Source of the DNA: Microbacterium azadirachtae
GTDB taxonomy: Bacteria > Actinomycetota > Actinomycetes > Actinomycetales > Microbacteriaceae
NCBI RefSeq assembly: GCF_000956545.1
Contig: NZ_JYIT01000075.1
Coordinates: forward strand, 33,759 to 97,758
Direction of reading: 5' to 3'
DNA: 64,000 bases
Shown: piece after piece, positions 62,749 through 64,000 of the stretch
Position numbering within the stretch: the stretch's first letter is position 1
Layout of the letters: every line of letters starts with the position of its first letter
Translations under genes and position numbers: made by a program
The notes under the pieces: model-generated
What the model saw: only the letters and a program-made list of their open reading frames with translations
What the model was told of the DNA's origin: nothing
The model's database searches: none

Positions 62749-63834
62749 TCAGACGCGTCGGCGCACCACCCCGGCCTGGATGAGCTCCGCCAGTGCCGCC
62801 TCGACCAGCTCTCGCGGATCCCCGTGCTGCGGCGCGCCGAACTCGGCGACGACGTCGTCGATGATGCCGGCCGTCGAACGGCCGGCGCGCAGGGCATCCC
62901 AGATGACCGGCGCGATCCCGTCGAGCACGTGCACCCAGCGCTGGGCGAGCACGACGACGTGATCGCCGCAGCGGATCGCATCGGTCACCTCGGAAAGGTC
63001 GAACTCGGGGTTCTCCTCCGTGACCAGTGCGGGCTCCCACTCGCCGTGCACGCGGGCGTGGTCGAGCAGCTGCGGGACGATCGGCGCGACGGTGGCGGCG
63101 TCGGGGTAGGTCAGGCGCACGACGCCGCCGATCCGATCGCAGAGGGCGGCGACCGTCTGCAGCGGTGTCGGCAGCTCGGCGAGATAGCTCATCTGCGGCG
63201 CCAGCTCGGCGATCGCATCGGGGAACGTCACCTGCTCGATGCGCGGCTCCGGCTGCGCGGCGTCGCGGGTGATCAGCACGAGGGCGGTGAGCGCCAGCGG
63301 GGCGTCCGGCACCGGCTGCAGGCCGGCGGCGTCCGGCGAGACCTGCTCCTTGGGGCGCCCCTCCCGCACCATCGAGAGGGGTTTGCGGTACGGCAGCACC
63401 GTGCGTGCGGTGTCGACCGCGATCGTCTCGTCGGAGATGTACCCGTGCACGGCGCCCAGCGCGCGGCTGAGCGTCGTCTTGCCGCGCCCGGAAGGCCCGA
63501 CGAACGCGGCGACCCGGCCCTCCGGGTCCGACACACCGCAGGCGTGGAACATGAGCAGCTCGCCGCTGCGCGCGTTCAGCGCGGCCAGCGTGACCTGCAC
63601 CGTGAGCGATTCGGCGAGGGCGTCGCCCTCCAGCCCGGCCGCGACGGGCACGTCGGCGCCGGGTTCGATCGCGGGGTCGTACGGAACCCGGGCTCCGGCC
63701 CAGGAGGCGCGGATCGCGTCGACGACGTCACCGGGGACGCCGTCGGCGAACGTCAGGCGGATCCGCACGCCGAGCGCGCTGACATCGAGCGGAGCGTACC
63801 GGGTCCCCTCCGGTGCGGACGCCTCGGAGGCCAT
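62749..63834 (-). CDS. HprK-like P-loop protein with PqqD-like C-terminus
   Basis: A 361-residue protein. FVGPSGRGKTTLSRALGAVH (about residues 111-130) is a Walker A motif like that of HPr kinase, and GYISDETIAVD supplies the acidic residue. A C-terminal part (about residues 290-355; LDGIAPVIWDALRAGRSTAG) resembles PqqD-type peptide-binding domains. HprK-like proteins with PqqD-like ends occur in polysaccharide and RiPP-like clusters; the substrate is unknown. ATG 63834 overlaps the stop of the BY-kinase (TGATG), so the two are coupled. Confidence 0.8.
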   Translation of the reverse strand: MASEASAPEGTRYAPLDVSALGVRIRLTFADGVPGDVVDAIRASWAGARVPYDPAIEPGADVPVAAGLEGDALAESLTVQVTLAALNARSGELLMFHACGVSDPEGRVAAFVGPSGRGKTTLSRALGAVHGYISDETIAVDTARTVLPYRKPLSMVREGRPKEQVSPDAAGLQPVPDAPLALTALVLITRDAAQPEPRIEQVTFPDAIAELAPQMSYLAELPTPLQTVAALCDRIGGVVRLTYPDAATVAPIVPQLLDHARVHGEWEPALVTEENPEFDLSEVTDAIRCGDHVVVLAQRWVHVLDGIAPVIWDALRAGRSTAGIIDDVVAEFGAPQHGDPRELVEAALAELIQAGVVRRRV

Positions 63835-64000
63835 CACGCCGCCTCCGACTCCCCTCGCCGGCGCGGGCCGTCTCCGTGTACGGTGCCGGACGGCAGCTCC
63901 TGCTCGTCACTGCGGTAATAATCCCCGTGGTACTGATACCCGTAATACGCAGCACCACTACCCCGACGCGGAACCTTGTTCAACACCAAACCCAAAGCAC
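63834..64000 (-). CDS. BY-kinase (polysaccharide tyrosine kinase), C-terminal fragment
   Basis: Only the last 54 codons are inside the window. They read ALGLVLNKVPRRG, then a tyrosine cluster (AAYYGYQYHGDYYRSDE), then a polar tail ending GESEAA. The VLNKVP motif plus the Tyr cluster are typical of Wzc/CpsD-type kinases that autophosphorylate and control polysaccharide chain length. The codon choice here (GCT TTG GGT TTG GTG TTG) is far less GC-rich at third positions than elsewhere in the window. It precedes the HprK-like gene by overlap. Confidence 0.85.
   Translation of the reverse strand, partial: ALGLVLNKVPRRGSGAAYYGYQYHGDYYRSDEQELPSGTVHGDGPRRRGESEAA

Overview
The window is high-GC DNA from an actinobacterium, most likely a Microbacterium-like member of the Microbacteriaceae. 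This rests on GC-rich third codon positions, guaB beside guaB3, LPXTG and LAXTG sorting signals, SipW-type exported proteins, ECF sigma/YCII and MauE-thioredoxin genes, and many actinobacterial-type leaderless promoters (TANNNT, 6 nt, start codon). About 55 genes are packed tightly, often with ATGA/GTGA overlaps. I see no tRNA, rRNA, CRISPR array, transposase or prophage.

Left part (1-24 kb): a GNAT fragment cut by the edge; a PAP2 phosphatase; a carbohydrate ABC importer (binding protein and two permeases) controlled by a divergent LacI regulator with visible operators; rplJ-rplL with an attenuator-like leader; an orphan YqaJ-type nuclease; an exported-fibre-like operon (two SipW-type secreted proteins, a SipW-like signal peptidase, an LPXTG protein and a third exported protein); SseB-like protein, UvrD/PcrA helicase, an ABC-2 exporter, GDPD, a Bax-inhibitor-1-like protein, an ECF42-like sigma factor with its YCII partner, an AlkD-like protein, DUF3817 and guaA.

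Middle (24-53 kb): a 1668-residue secreted nuclease/5'-nucleotidase with a LAXTG-type anchor and a PHO-box-like repeat upstream; SURF1; a cysteine-free GuaB3; ABC-F; a TetR/MFS efflux pair with two operators; guaB; rarD; groES with CIRCE elements; a THUMP-like methyltransferase; the tsaB-rimI-tsaD block; a membrane histidine kinase with a degenerate GGDEF protein; a secreted GH18-like protein lacking the catalytic Glu; an OmpR-type regulator; acpS-alr-tsaE and glmS.

Right part (53-64 kb): a leaderless 16-codon ORF coupled to a 48-residue membrane protein; three related AraC-family regulators interleaved with two Tat-signal secreted proteins of unknown function; MauE-thioredoxin, coaA, an exopolyphosphatase-like protein, an extended low-molecular-weight tyrosine phosphatase, an HprK-like/PqqD-like protein and the tyrosine-rich tail of a BY-kinase. 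The last three suggest an exopolysaccharide locus continuing beyond the right edge.

Guanine nucleotide genes (guaA, guaB, guaB3) and cell-envelope genes (alr, glmS, acpS, PAP2) are well represented. The best candidates for undescribed biology are the AraC/Tat-secreted modules, the SipW/LPXTG operon, the cysteine-free GuaB3, and the leaderless micro-ORF pair.
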